Source of the DNA: Caldilineaceae bacterium
Lineage (GTDB): Bacteria > Chloroflexota > Anaerolineae > Caldilineales > Caldilineaceae
Assembly: GCA_018003515.1 (NCBI GenBank)
Contig: JAGNDO010000026.1
Location: 1 to 64,000 of the forward strand
Direction of reading: 5' to 3'
DNA length: 64,000 bases
Shown: in pieces, positions 54,435-63,176 of the stretch
How positions within the stretch are numbered: position 1 is the first letter of the stretch
Layout of the letters: each line of letters begins with the position of its first letter
Made by a program: the position numbers and the translations under genes
The notes under the pieces: model-generated
Database searches by the model: none
What the model was told of the DNA's origin: nothing
The model's input: only the letters and a program-made list of their open reading frames with translations

Positions 54435-55670
54435 TTAGCCCAACCCGGACTGGGCCCGACTGCGCCGGGAGACGGAGTCCACCAGCACGGCCAGGAGCAG
54501 GACCAGACCGGTGACCACAAACTTGACGCCGGAGCTGAGGCCCAACAGACCCATGCCGTTCTCTACGCTGGCGATGACCAAGGCCCCCAGCAGGGCGCTG
54601 GAAACCTTGCCGCTGCCGCCAAAGAGGCTGGTGCCGCCGATCACGGCCGCGGCAATCGAGTTGAGCAGCAGGTTGCCGCCCCCGGCGTCCGTGGCCACGG
54701 AGCGCAGCCGGGAGGCCAGGATGATGCCACCCACACCGGCCAACATGCTCGACATAACAAAAACAGTGACCCGGATGCGTTCCACATTGATACCGGCGCG
54801 CCGGGCCGCCTCTTTGTTGCCACCCACGGCATAGACATAGCGGCCAAATTTGGTTCGATTGGCCAAAAACGACAGCCCAGCCAACAAGACCAACAAGAGT
54901 ACGCCCACAAAGGGAACGCCCCGATCCTGGTTTGCCACATAGACAGCGGCAAAGGTGATCACCGCCAGGAAGATCATCTGCGCCACCACGATGGTCATGG
55001 GGCGGGTGGCCAGCCCTTGCTTGCGGCGCATGGCATGTTGGCTTAACTCAAGCCCGGCATAGAGCAATAATGCCCCCCCCGCCACGATCCACCCCCAGAG
55101 ATCCGGGAGAAAGTAGTTGGCCACGCCGATGATTACTTTGTCCTGAATGATCACCGTGCCGCTACCGCCGATGATGATCAGCACCACGCCGTTCCATGCC
55201 AGCAGACCGGCCAGGGTGACCACAAAGGAGGGCACTTGGAAGGTGGTGATGATCAGCCCGTGGATCAGCCCGATGCCGCCAGCCACCAGCAGGGCCACGG
55301 CCACAGCCGCCCACCAGGGCCACGGCGACGGCGGACGCATGAGCAGGGTCATCCCCACCCCGGCCACCGCGCTGACATAGGCCACGGAGAGGTCGATCTC
55401 CCCAAGCAGCAGCACATAGACCACCCCATAGGCAATGGAAGTGATGGCCGCCATCTGCAAGATCAGGTTGACAAAGTTGCGCGCAGTTAAAAAATTCTGG
55501 TTCTGTGTCTGAAAAATAATGGCAATCACGATCACGCCCAGGATGATGGGGAGCGAACCCAGATCCCCGGAGCGCACCCGGCGCATATAGTTTTTCATGT
55601 ATTCGCCCAGAGGCTGGGAGTCCCGGCTGGCGGTCAGGGCGTCTTCGGATTGTTTGGTCGATTGCGTCAT
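54435..55670 (-). CDS. xylH: Sugar ABC transporter permease (XylH/RbsC family)
   Basis: The 411-residue membrane protein has about ten helices. The family blocks are [62 protein letters not shown] and [28 protein letters not shown]. The long intracellular segment around 224-275 is typical of XylH. The start ATG at 55670 ([11 protein letters not shown]) lies 2 bp after the ATPase stop, so the two are coupled. The substrate is probably a pentose such as xylose, by relation to XylF-like binding domains. Confidence 0.92.
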   Translation of the reverse strand: MTQSTKQSEDALTASRDSQPLGEYMKNYMRRVRSGDLGSLPIILGVIVIAIIFQTQNQNFLTARNFVNLILQMAAITSIAYGVVYVLLLGEIDLSVAYVSAVAGVGMTLLMRPPSPWPWWAAVAVALLVAGGIGLIHGLIITTFQVPSFVVTLAGLLAWNGVVLIIIGGSGTVIIQDKVIIGVANYFLPDLWGWIVAGGALLLYAGLELSQHAMRRKQGLATRPMTIVVAQMIFLAVITFAAVYVANQDRGVPFVGVLLLVLLAGLSFLANRTKFGRYVYAVGGNKEAARRAGINVERIRVTVFVMSSMLAGVGGIILASRLRSVATDAGGGNLLLNSIAAAVIGGTSLFGGSGKVSSALLGALVIASVENGMGLLGLSSGVKFVVTGLVLLLAVLVDSVSRRSRAQSGLG

Positions 55671-55672
55671 GG

Positions 55673-56440
55673 CTATTCCCCCGTCATCCCTGGAACTCGT
55701 TGCAGATCGCCCGCGGTCATGGCGTGGACAATCTCCTGCTGATTTGATTCGGCGACCACATACTCCCTCACCCGCTGGCCCAAGCGCATGACGGTCACTC
55801 GGTCCGCCACCTCGAAGATGTCGTGCAGGTTGTGGGAGATCAGGATCACCGCCAGCCCCTTTTCGGCCAGACGGCGCACCAGATCCAGCACCTGGCGGGT
55901 TTGGGCCACGCCCAGGGCTGCGGTCGGTTCGTCCAAAATCACCAATTTGGAATTCCACATCACCGCCTTGGCCACGGCAATGGCCTGGCGTTGACCGCCA
56001 GACAGGGTGGCCACGGCCTGGCGCACGGAGCGCAAAGAGGTGACAGAGAGGGAGGCGAGGGTCTCGATGGCCGCTTGCTCCATCTTGCCCTCGTTCAGGC
56101 GGAAGGGCTGGCGCACCAACTCTCGGCCCAAGAACATATTGGCGACCACGTCCAAGTTGTCGGCCAAAGCCAAATCTTGGTAGACGACCTCGATACCCAG
56201 GGCAGCGGTATCTCTGGGTGAATGGATCTGTACCTTCTTGCCGTCGAAGTGGACGATCCCCTCGTCAAAGGGATAGATGCCGGCGATGCCCTTGATCAGG
56301 GTCGATTTTCCGGCCCCATTGTCACCCACCAGGGCCATGACTTCGCCCACACGGGCTTCAAAGTCAACCTTATAGAGTGCCTGGACCGCACCAAAGCGCT
56401 TCGACACACCGGTCAGTTGAAGAATAGGGTTGTCGCTCAA
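55673..56440 (-). CDS. Sugar ABC transporter ATP-binding protein, single-NBD (XylG/GguA-like)
   Basis: The 255-residue ATPase has one nucleotide-binding domain, whereas XylG/RbsA of E. coli have two. Motifs are complete: Walker A GDNGAGKS, Q-loop VVYQDLALADNLDVVANMFL, signature LSGGQRQ, Walker B LVILDEPTAA and H-loop LISHN. It starts at TTG 56440 with AAAGGA 8 bp upstream. The frame continues upstream through repeat DNA. It pairs with the permease and probably works as a homodimer, or as a heterodimer with the ABC domain of the kinase. Confidence 0.92.
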   Translation of the reverse strand: MSDNPILQLTGVSKRFGAVQALYKVDFEARVGEVMALVGDNGAGKSTLIKGIAGIYPFDEGIVHFDGKKVQIHSPRDTAALGIEVVYQDLALADNLDVVANMFLGRELVRQPFRLNEGKMEQAAIETLASLSVTSLRSVRQAVATLSGGQRQAIAVAKAVMWNSKLVILDEPTAALGVAQTRQVLDLVRRLAEKGLAVILISHNLHDIFEVADRVTVMRLGQRVREYVVAESNQQEIVHAMTAGDLQRVPGMTGE

Positions 56441-56465
56441 GAGATGTGTCCTTTCGAGTGCAGGA

Positions 56466-56570
56466 TCGGGGAGTGGGGGAGATTGAGCGATTGAGAGATT
56501 AGGAGACTGAGGGGTTGTCGCAAAGCCCCAATCGCCCAATCGCCCAATCGCCTAATCTCCCCCAAAACCC
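56466..56570. repeat. GATTGAGAGATT / CCAATCGCC repeats between binding-protein and ATPase genes
   Basis: GGGAGATTGAGCGATTGAGAGATTAGG is followed by CCAATCGCC octamers and TCGCCTAATCTCCCC, which pair imperfectly. The position, just after the binding-protein stop, fits a hairpin that lets the binding protein be made in excess. Confidence 0.65.
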
Positions 56571-58667
56571 TTAGCGATCCGCGGGGCAGAAGGCTTCGAA
56601 GTCACCCACGCAGATCTCTTCCCAGGTGCGGAAGCCATCGGCGATCACGGTCTCGGCCACGTTGTCCTTGGTCACAGAGACCGGGACCAGCAGCACGGAG
56701 GGCACGTCGTTGGTGCCGTTGTTGACGGAACCCGTGGCCATGGCGCTGGTGTCCATGCCCTTGAGCAGGGCGATGGCCAGGCTGGCGGCGGCTTCGGCTT
56801 CGGCCTTGATGGCCTTGTAGACGGTCATGCTCTGGCGACCGGCCAACACGTTCTGGATACCACCCACCGTGGCGTCCTGACCGGTGACGGGGATGTAGGC
56901 CAGACCCTGGTTGGCCAGGGCGGCGATCACTGCGCCACCCAGCCCATCGTTGGCGGCCACGGCGGCGTCGATCTCACCACCCGCAGCGGTCAACATCTGC
57001 TCGAAGATGACCAGGGCTTGTTGGTTGTCCCAATCGGGCACGGACTGATCGTCAACCTTGGTCCATTCGCCGGACTCAAACTTGGGGCCGATGACCGAGT
57101 TGTAGCCATTGGCGAAGAGGGTGGCGTTGTTGTCCGTGGGGGAACCGTTCAGCACGGCCACCTTGGGATTGACCAGGCCAGCGTCTTCAATGGCCTTGAC
57201 AATGCCCTCACCCTGCAAGCGGCCCACGGATTCGTTGTCAAAGCTGACGTAGAAATCCGCGCCGGGGCCTTCGATGGTCAGACGATCATAGTCGATCACC
57301 TTCACACCGGCCTCACGGGCCTGGGCGATGATGGCTGCACCCGAACCGCTGTCCAGATTCACAATCAAGATTACCTTGGCACCGTTGGTGATGGCCTGCT
57401 CGGCCTGGGTCTGCTGTTGGCGGGCGTCGCCTTCGGCATTCACGATGGTGTACTCGACGCCAGCAGCATCAAAGGCGGCGCTCAAGAAGCGACGGTCATC
57501 GGCTTCCCAACGGGCGGACGAGGCGCTGTCCGGCAACAGGACGGCAATGCTGCCGCTCATAGCGGCCGGCTCGGCACCGGGGCAGAAGGCGGCGAAGTCA
57601 CCCACGCAGATCTCTTCCCAGGTGCGGAAGCCATCGGCGATCACGGTCTCGGCCACGTTGTCCTTGGTCACAGAGACCGGGACCAGCAGGGCGGAGGCGA
57701 TGTCGTTGGTGCCATTGTTGACGGAACCGGTGACCATTGCACTGGTATCTTCACCCTTAAGCAGGGCGATGGCCAGGCTGGCAGCGGCTTCGGCTTCGGC
57801 CTTGATGGCCTTGTAGACGGTCATGCTCTGGCGACCGGCCAACACGTTCTGGATGCCACCCACCGTGGCGTCCTGACCGGTGACGGGGATGTAGGGCAGA
57901 CCCTGGTTGGCCAGGGCGGCGATCACTGCGCCACCCAGACCGTCATTGGCGGCCACGGCCGCGTCGATCCCACCATTGGCAGCGGTCAACATCTGCTCGA
58001 AGATGACCAGCGCCTGTTGGTTGTCCCAATCGGGCACGGACTGATCGTCAACCTTGGTCCATTCGCCGGACTCAAACTTGGGGCCGATGACCGAGTTGTA
58101 GCCATTGGCGAAAAGCGTGGCGTTGTTGTCCGTGGGGGAACCGTTGAGCACGGCTACACGGGGATTGACAATGCCAGCGTCTTCAATGGCCTTGACGATG
58201 CCTTCACCCTGCAAGCGGCCCACGGATTCGTTGTCAAAGCTGACATAGAAATCCGCTCCGGGGCCTTCGATGGTCAGACGATCATAGTCGATCACCTTCA
58301 CACCGGCCTCACGGGCCTGGGCGATGATGGCGGAACCGGAACCACTGTCCAGGTTCACGATCAAGATCACCTTGGCGCCGTTGGTGATGGCCTGTTCGGC
58401 CTGGGTCTGCTGAACACGGGCGTCACCTTCGGCATTGACGATGGTATACTTGACACCGGCAGCATCAAAGGCCGCAGACAGGAAGCGACGGTCGTCGGCT
58501 TCCCAACGGGCGGACGAGGCGCTGTCCGGCAACAGAACGGCAATGCTGCCGGCGTCACTGCTGACGGGGGCGGCGGGGCTGTCGGTTGCTGCGGGCGTTG
58601 CGGTGCCGCAGGCAGCGACAACCAGCAATACCAACAACAGGGCGGTCAAAAGCAAAAATTTACGCAT
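56571..58667 (-). CDS. Sugar-binding lipoprotein with two tandem XylF-type domains
   Basis: The 698-residue protein has a lipoprotein signal (MRKFLLLTALLLVLLVVAAC, lipobox Cys at 20) and then two near-identical periplasmic-binding domains of about 332 residues each. Each has VLLPDSASSARWEADDRRFL, KVIDYDRLTIEG, FYVSFDNESVGRLQGEGI, LNGSPTDNNATLFANGYN and ALANQGL-YIPVTGQDATVGG. These are XylF-like positions for a pentose ligand. Single domains of about 330-350 residues are the rule. AAGGAGGG lies just before the ATG. It is the first gene of the operon. Confidence 0.92.
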   Translation of the reverse strand: MRKFLLLTALLLVLLVVAACGTATPAATDSPAAPVSSDAGSIAVLLPDSASSARWEADDRRFLSAAFDAAGVKYTIVNAEGDARVQQTQAEQAITNGAKVILIVNLDSGSGSAIIAQAREAGVKVIDYDRLTIEGPGADFYVSFDNESVGRLQGEGIVKAIEDAGIVNPRVAVLNGSPTDNNATLFANGYNSVIGPKFESGEWTKVDDQSVPDWDNQQALVIFEQMLTAANGGIDAAVAANDGLGGAVIAALANQGLPYIPVTGQDATVGGIQNVLAGRQSMTVYKAIKAEAEAAASLAIALLKGEDTSAMVTGSVNNGTNDIASALLVPVSVTKDNVAETVIADGFRTWEEICVGDFAAFCPGAEPAAMSGSIAVLLPDSASSARWEADDRRFLSAAFDAAGVEYTIVNAEGDARQQQTQAEQAITNGAKVILIVNLDSGSGAAIIAQAREAGVKVIDYDRLTIEGPGADFYVSFDNESVGRLQGEGIVKAIEDAGLVNPKVAVLNGSPTDNNATLFANGYNSVIGPKFESGEWTKVDDQSVPDWDNQQALVIFEQMLTAAGGEIDAAVAANDGLGGAVIAALANQGLAYIPVTGQDATVGGIQNVLAGRQSMTVYKAIKAEAEAAASLAIALLKGMDTSAMATGSVNNGTNDVPSVLLVPVSVTKDNVAETVIADGFRTWEEICVGDFEAFCPADR
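56586..58577 (-). repeat. Internal tandem duplication of the binding domain (period 996 bp)
   Basis: Equal landmarks (for example GCAGAAGGC at 56586 and 57582) are 996 bp apart, exactly 332 codons, over two copies. The copies differ by scattered, largely synonymous changes (for example the 57350-57420 segment versus 58346-58416), so it is not an exact assembly repeat. Confidence 0.9.
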
Positions 58668-59177
58668 GGATTTCCCTCCTTGGGATGGTGTTGGGTGACG
58701 ACATGGGCACAGCCCGATCCCAGGTTGCCCGCGCACAGCCATGCCCAAAAGAGGCAAAGGGTGCCACGCGACCAAAAAAGCCGTGGGTGAACGGTTCCGA
58801 TGTCGCCAGAAGACCGGGCGAAACAGATAGAAACGGACAGTATGCAATTCAAAAAACGGAAAAAAGCGGAGTTGACCAACAACGGACTGATCTTTCAGGA
58901 AGCTTTACAAGCATACTGGATCAATGACCTGTACGCCAACCCCCCAATCCCCTAGACGCATAGAGGGAAATCCCCCTATTTGTGAACGGGTGAGGGGGTG
59001 AGGAAGGCAAAAGGCAAAAGGCAAAGTGCAAAAGGCAAAAGGCAAAAATGGGTGGGGACGAGTCACCTCCTCACCCGCTCACACACTTTCTTTGCGCTCT
59101 CCCCCTCCCTCATGCTACTGTATATCCATCCAAATCAACTCAATCAACCAGTCAACTCAACCAACCAGCCAACCACC
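58668..59177. other. Divergent 510-bp region between the sugar operon and its putative regulator
   Basis: AT-rich stretches lie at 58840-58900, with no convincing -35/-10 pair seen. AAAGGCA heptamers (58996-59047, AAAAGGCAAAAGGCAAA) and CAACCA/CAATCA units (59135-59177) fill the right part. This is the natural place for operators of the receiver-HTH protein. I could not define a binding site. Confidence 0.5.
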
Positions 59178-60278
59178 ATGACCCGAACCCGGATTCTGCT
59201 TGCTGATGACCATGCCCTGGTGCGCGCGGGGATTCGTAATGCCCTGGCCGAGGCACCAGATCTGGATATTGTGGGCGAGGTGGGGGATGGACCCGGCCTG
59301 TTTGAGGCCCTGGCCCAGATGCCGGTGGATGCCCTGCTCCTGGACGTGACCATGCCCGATTTTGACCCGATTGCGGCCATTCGCCAGATTCGGGCCACCT
59401 ATCCCCAGCTAAAAATCTTGGTGGTCAGCGCCTATGATGACGATACCTATGTGCAGGGGCTGCTGGGCGCGGGGGTCAACGGTTATCATTTGAAGGACCA
59501 ATCCCTGGCCGATCTGCGGCTGGCCGTGCAACGGGTGCTGGCCGGAGAGATCTGGATCTCCAGCCGGCTGGTGGATAGGTTGATCCAGTTCAACAGCGAA
59601 CCCCGCAGTCCCCAAGCCCCGGTTCCCAGTTCTGGCTCCCCCAAAAACATGGCGCGCCTGACCCTGCGTCAACGGGAAATTCTCTCCTATTTGCAGGAGG
59701 GGCTGGACAACCAGGCCATCGCCCGCCGCCTGGGGTTGAGCGTGAAGACCGTGGAAAATCACCTGACCCGGCTCTATCGCCAGCTCAACGTGCAGAGTCG
59801 GTTGGAGGCGGTCAGCTATGCCAACCAAAGCCCGGACGTGGTGGCCTTTAGCGGGTGGGAGATGGGGAAAGAGGTGGGTCGCCGGGAGGACCACCGGGGG
59901 GAGCCGGGGGAGGAAGTCACCATCTTGTTGGTTGACGATAACTGGCGCTATCGTCGCCAACTCTGCCGCATGGTGGGCAAGGCCTACCCGGACGCCGCCA
60001 TCTACGAAGCGGATTGCATCCAGGCTGCGGTGAGCATGGCCCAGCAGGTGACGCCCCGTCTGGCCCTGGTTGACGTGGTCCTGGGCGATGAAGACGGCAT
60101 CCAATGTACTCGGCGGCTAAAGGCGATCCAGCCCACCATGCGGGTGATCCTGATCAGCGCCTACCCGGACCGGGAGTTCCACCGCCGGGGGGTGGAGGCC
60201 GGGGTGGTGGCCTTTTTGGACAAAAAGGATCTTGATGCCGAGACCCTGCGCCAGGTCATCCAGGATGTGGCGGTCTAA
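59178..60278 (+). CDS. Response regulator with receiver - LuxR HTH - receiver architecture
   Basis: The 366-residue protein starts with a receiver domain (RILLADDHALVRAGIRNAL, phosphoacceptor Asp near 56 in LLLDVTMPD, YHLKDQSLADL). Then comes a NarL-type helix-turn-helix (LTLRQREILSYLQEGLDNQA, LGLSVKTVENHLTRLY) at about 155-215. Unusually, a second complete receiver follows (ILLVDDNWRYRRQLCRM, LALVDVVLGDEDG with Asp near 299, AYPDREFHRRG, FLDKKD). It is divergent from the sugar ABC operon whose last gene is a NarL-type kinase, so they probably form a two-component pair. ATG at 59178. Confidence 0.9.
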   Translation: MTRTRILLADDHALVRAGIRNALAEAPDLDIVGEVGDGPGLFEALAQMPVDALLLDVTMPDFDPIAAIRQIRATYPQLKILVVSAYDDDTYVQGLLGAGVNGYHLKDQSLADLRLAVQRVLAGEIWISSRLVDRLIQFNSEPRSPQAPVPSSGSPKNMARLTLRQREILSYLQEGLDNQAIARRLGLSVKTVENHLTRLYRQLNVQSRLEAVSYANQSPDVVAFSGWEMGKEVGRREDHRGEPGEEVTILLVDDNWRYRRQLCRMVGKAYPDAAIYEADCIQAAVSMAQQVTPRLALVDVVLGDEDGIQCTRRLKAIQPTMRVILISAYPDREFHRRGVEAGVVAFLDKKDLDAETLRQVIQDVAV

Positions 60279-60299
60279 GCGCCTGATTTCCCTGCAAAA

Positions 60300-60372
60300 A
60301 CTGTTTAACCGCCAAGCGCGCAGAGAAAAATCTGCTTTTTGCTTGCGCCCTTTGCGGCTTTGCGCTGAAAGT
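60300..60372. repeat. AACCGCC...CGCAGAG palindromic repeat, copy 2
   Basis: TTTAACCGCCAAGCGCGCAG and AGCTGC-like inverted TTGCGCCCTTTGCGG. It is the counterpart of the 5523-5599 element in the opposite orientation. Confidence 0.55.
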
Positions 60373-60433
60373 CACTGTTTTGATATAGAGTCACCGCCCA
60401 ACTTCACAAGAAAATATAGAGAGGAGTTGCCCC

Positions 60434-61471
60434 ATGCACCTATCCCGTCCTGATCTGAGTGCCGTCTCCCCGCAGATTGCCGCCTATATTGAAGCCCTGG
60501 AAGCCGCTTTGGACCACGCCCAATCCAGCGCATCGCCCCGCTCCTATCGCACCGACGCGGAACCGGAGCCGAGCGAGCCGCCCACCACCCGCAATGTGAT
60601 CACCATCAGCCGGGCCGGCATGGCCAAGCGCACGCCCCGCCATCACTACACCCGACAGCGGCGGGGCGGCATGGGCGTCTTCGATCTGGATTCGGGCGAG
60701 GACGATCCCCCCGCCTTCCTGGCCGAGGCGGACGAGAGCGCAGGGTTGCTTCTGCTCACGGACCAGGGCCGAGCCTTCCGGTTGAATGTGGCGGAACTGG
60801 CGGAATCCCCCGTGCGGGCCAAGGGCATCTCCCTGCCCAACCGCTTCGCCTTCCGGGAGGGGGAACGGCTGGCCGCGGTCCACGCGGACGGAACCGGATC
60901 TCACCTGGTTTTGGTGACCGAGCGGGGGCAGGTGCGCCGCTTTGCCGCCCATCTGGTGGGCAGTGCCCTGCGTCCCGGCACGGCGCTGTATGATCCCAAG
61001 GATGGGGGAGCCGTGGCCGCCCTGTGCTGGAGCAAAGGGGGCGGGGATCTTTTTATCGCCACCCGGCAGGGCAAGGCCATCCGCTTTAGCGAGCGCCAGG
61101 TACCCGTGCGCGGCTGTCTGGGCATCCGCCTGGACCGGGACGACCTCGTGTGCGGCGTGGCCGCGGCGGGCAGCGAAGACGGGGTCTTTTTGGTGGAACC
61201 GGAGGGCAAGGGCACCATCCGCCAGATGGGGGGCTTTGCCGAAAACAAGTCACCGGGCAGCGGGGGCAAGACGGCCATGAAGACCGAAATCCTGGTGGCC
61301 GCCGTGCGGGTGGAGCCGGAACAGGATATTTTCGTCATCTCCAAATTGAGCAAGATCATCCGCTTCCCCGCGGAAGAGGTGCCGCCCAAGGAGGGCGTCG
61401 TCCAGGGCGTCAACTGCATGTCCCTGCGGGCGGATGAGGTGGTGGCCGTGGCGGTCAGCGGGCATGGGTGA
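60434..61471 (+). CDS. Stand-alone GyrA C-terminal domain-like beta-propeller protein
   Basis: The 345-residue protein has no topoisomerase catalytic domain. From residue 52 it follows the start of the GyrA C-terminal domain: NVITISRAGMAKRTP and the GyrA-box-like QRRGGMG (75-81). Four or five further propeller blades (LLLLTDQGRAFRLNVAELAE, LVLVTERGQVRRF, LFIATRQGKAIRFSERQVPV, IFVISKLSKIIRFPAEEVP) follow. The N-terminal 50 residues are helical and acidic (IEALEAALDHAQ). It may bind and wrap DNA on its own or modulate gyrase. Confidence 0.85.
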   Translation: MHLSRPDLSAVSPQIAAYIEALEAALDHAQSSASPRSYRTDAEPEPSEPPTTRNVITISRAGMAKRTPRHHYTRQRRGGMGVFDLDSGEDDPPAFLAEADESAGLLLLTDQGRAFRLNVAELAESPVRAKGISLPNRFAFREGERLAAVHADGTGSHLVLVTERGQVRRFAAHLVGSALRPGTALYDPKDGGAVAALCWSKGGGDLFIATRQGKAIRFSERQVPVRGCLGIRLDRDDLVCGVAAAGSEDGVFLVEPEGKGTIRQMGGFAENKSPGSGGKTAMKTEILVAAVRVEPEQDIFVISKLSKIIRFPAEEVPPKEGVVQGVNCMSLRADEVVAVAVSGHG

Positions 61472-61547
61472 AAGGCTGAAGGGGTGAGCGGGTGAAGGGG
61501 TGATTTTTACGTTTGGCGGAGTTCGCACCCCCTGGTGCGAACGGGTC
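61466..61547. repeat. GGTGAAG tandem units plus family B palindrome (copy 2)
   Basis: GGTGAAAGGCTGAAGGGGTG and GGGTGAAGGGGTGA units lie at 61467-61502. The exact inverted copy of the 30-bp unit at 48554-48583 lies at 61518-61547. Confidence 0.8.
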
Positions 61548-61618
61548 GACCAGACTACGCTTCTCAACGTTGGATTTGGTGGTTTGATGGGAATGTGTGC
61601 AACACAAAGGAACGGAAA

Positions 61619-63076
61619 GTGAACAATTTGAAAGGTCTGCCCGATGCGGGCAAAGACAAAGAAACCGTGCTGGCGGCCATGCGTGAGGCCCGGCAGCGGG
61701 ATGTACGGTGGCGAGAGGGCCAGGCCTTTAGCCTGGTCTTCCACGCCGGGGAGGAGATCAGCGACTTTGTGAAGGAGGCGTACACCACCTTCTTCTCGGA
61801 GAACGGGCTGAACCCCACTGCCTTCCCCAGCCTGCGCAAGTTTGAGACCGAAGTGATCGCCATGACCGCGGATCTCTTGGGCGGGGATGAGAACACCGTG
61901 GGCAACATGACCTCCGGCGGCACGGAGAGCATTTTGATGGCGGTGAAGACGGCGCGAGATTGGGCCAGGGTGCATCGTCCCGTGGAGGGCGTGCCGGAGA
62001 TCGTGCTGCCCATCTCGGCCCATCCGGCCTTCCACAAAGCCGCCCACTATTTCGACCTGCGCCCGGTCTACGTCCCCACCGGCCCGGACTTTCGGGCGGA
62101 TGTGGCGGCCATGCGCGCCGCCATCACCCCCAACACGATTTTGATCATGGGGTCGGCCCCGGCCTATCCCCACGGCGTGGTGGACCCCATCGCCGACATC
62201 GCCGCCTTGGCGAAAGAAACCGGCCTGCTCTGCCATGTGGACGCCTGCGTGGGCGGATTCATGCTGCCCTTTGTGCGCAAGCTGGGCTATCCTGTGCCGG
62301 AGTTTGATTTTGGCGTAGCCGGCGTCACCTCCATGTCTGTGGATCTGCACAAATATGGCTATGCGGCCAAGGGGGCGTCGGTGATCCTCTTCCGCACGCC
62401 CGAACTGCGCAAGTTTATGTTCCATGTCACCGTGGATTGGCCGGGGGGCATCTATGCCTCCCCCACCATGACCGGCACCCGGCCCGGCGGGGCGATTGCC
62501 GCGGCCTGGGCCATCATGCAGCACTTGGGTGAGGCGGGCTATCTGCGTCTGGCCGGGGAGGTGATGGAGACGACCGTGCGCATCCGGGACGGCATCAACG
62601 CCACCCAGGGCCTCCACATCGTGGGAAGCCCGGAGATGAGCGTGATGGCGATCGCCGCGGACGACCCGGCCCGGCTGGATGTCTATGCCATCGGCGACGA
62701 GATGGGGCTGCGGGGCTGGCATCTGGACCGGCAGCAGTTCCCGCCGACCCTGCATGTGACGGTCAACTATGCCCATGTGGGCAGCGCCGACCGCTTTTTG
62801 GCCGATCTGTGGGAGGTCACGGCGCAGGTGCAGCGCTTTAGCCTGGCCAAACTCTCCGCGTCCGCCCAGGTGGGGCTGGTGAAGACGGCGTCCAAGCTGC
62901 TGTCAGCGGGGCTGATGTCAAGGTTGACCGGCGCGGCGGGGTCCATGCTGGGGGGCGGGGATGGATTGCCCACGCGGTCGGCGGCCATGTATGGCATGAT
63001 GGCCGAGTTGCCCAATCGGGGGGATGTGGGGGAGTTGGTGGCGGAGATTTTGGATGGACTTACGAGAACCGAGTAA
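61619..63076 (+). CDS. PLP-dependent aspartate aminotransferase-fold lyase, sphingosine-1-phosphate lyase/decarboxylase-like
   Basis: The 485-residue enzyme has the group II PLP decarboxylase pattern: NPTAFPSLRKFETEVIAMTADLL (split), TSGGTESILMAVKTARDWA (phosphate loop), AHPAFHKAA, HVDACVGGFMLPF with cofactor Asp, and SVDLHKYGYAAKG with Schiff-base Lys245. The FHKAAHYF and GCRxxG-like organisation is closest to S1P lyase and L-2,4-diaminobutyrate/glutamate decarboxylases. It starts at GTG 61619 with AAAGGAACGG 7 bp upstream. The exact substrate is not established. Confidence 0.88.
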   Translation: MNNLKGLPDAGKDKETVLAAMREARQRDVRWREGQAFSLVFHAGEEISDFVKEAYTTFFSENGLNPTAFPSLRKFETEVIAMTADLLGGDENTVGNMTSGGTESILMAVKTARDWARVHRPVEGVPEIVLPISAHPAFHKAAHYFDLRPVYVPTGPDFRADVAAMRAAITPNTILIMGSAPAYPHGVVDPIADIAALAKETGLLCHVDACVGGFMLPFVRKLGYPVPEFDFGVAGVTSMSVDLHKYGYAAKGASVILFRTPELRKFMFHVTVDWPGGIYASPTMTGTRPGGAIAAAWAIMQHLGEAGYLRLAGEVMETTVRIRDGINATQGLHIVGSPEMSVMAIAADDPARLDVYAIGDEMGLRGWHLDRQQFPPTLHVTVNYAHVGSADRFLADLWEVTAQVQRFSLAKLSASAQVGLVKTASKLLSAGLMSRLTGAAGSMLGGGDGLPTRSAAMYGMMAELPNRGDVGELVAEILDGLTRTE

Positions 63077-63176
63077 TGCGTATCGAGTATCGCGTGGTAG
63101 GATGAGCGTCAGGACTCTGTAGATCCTGGTAAATCCTCGACCACGCGATCCTCGATACGCATTACTCGATATGCCT
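63077..63176. repeat. ACTCGAT/ATCGAGT repeat with 24-bp arms
   Basis: AATGCGTATCGAGTATCGCG and its inverted form CGCGATCCTCGATACGCATT are separated by about 48 bp. It lies between convergent genes and may act as a terminator. Confidence 0.75.

Noticed and set aside
56441-56539. N-terminal extension of the sugar ATPase
   Set aside because: It lies in heptamer repeats. A TTG at 56440 has a good ribosome-binding site.
56571-58667. Assembly artefact of the double binding domain
   Set aside because: The two copies differ at many positions and keep frame, so it is not a simple duplicated read. Only long reads would settle it.
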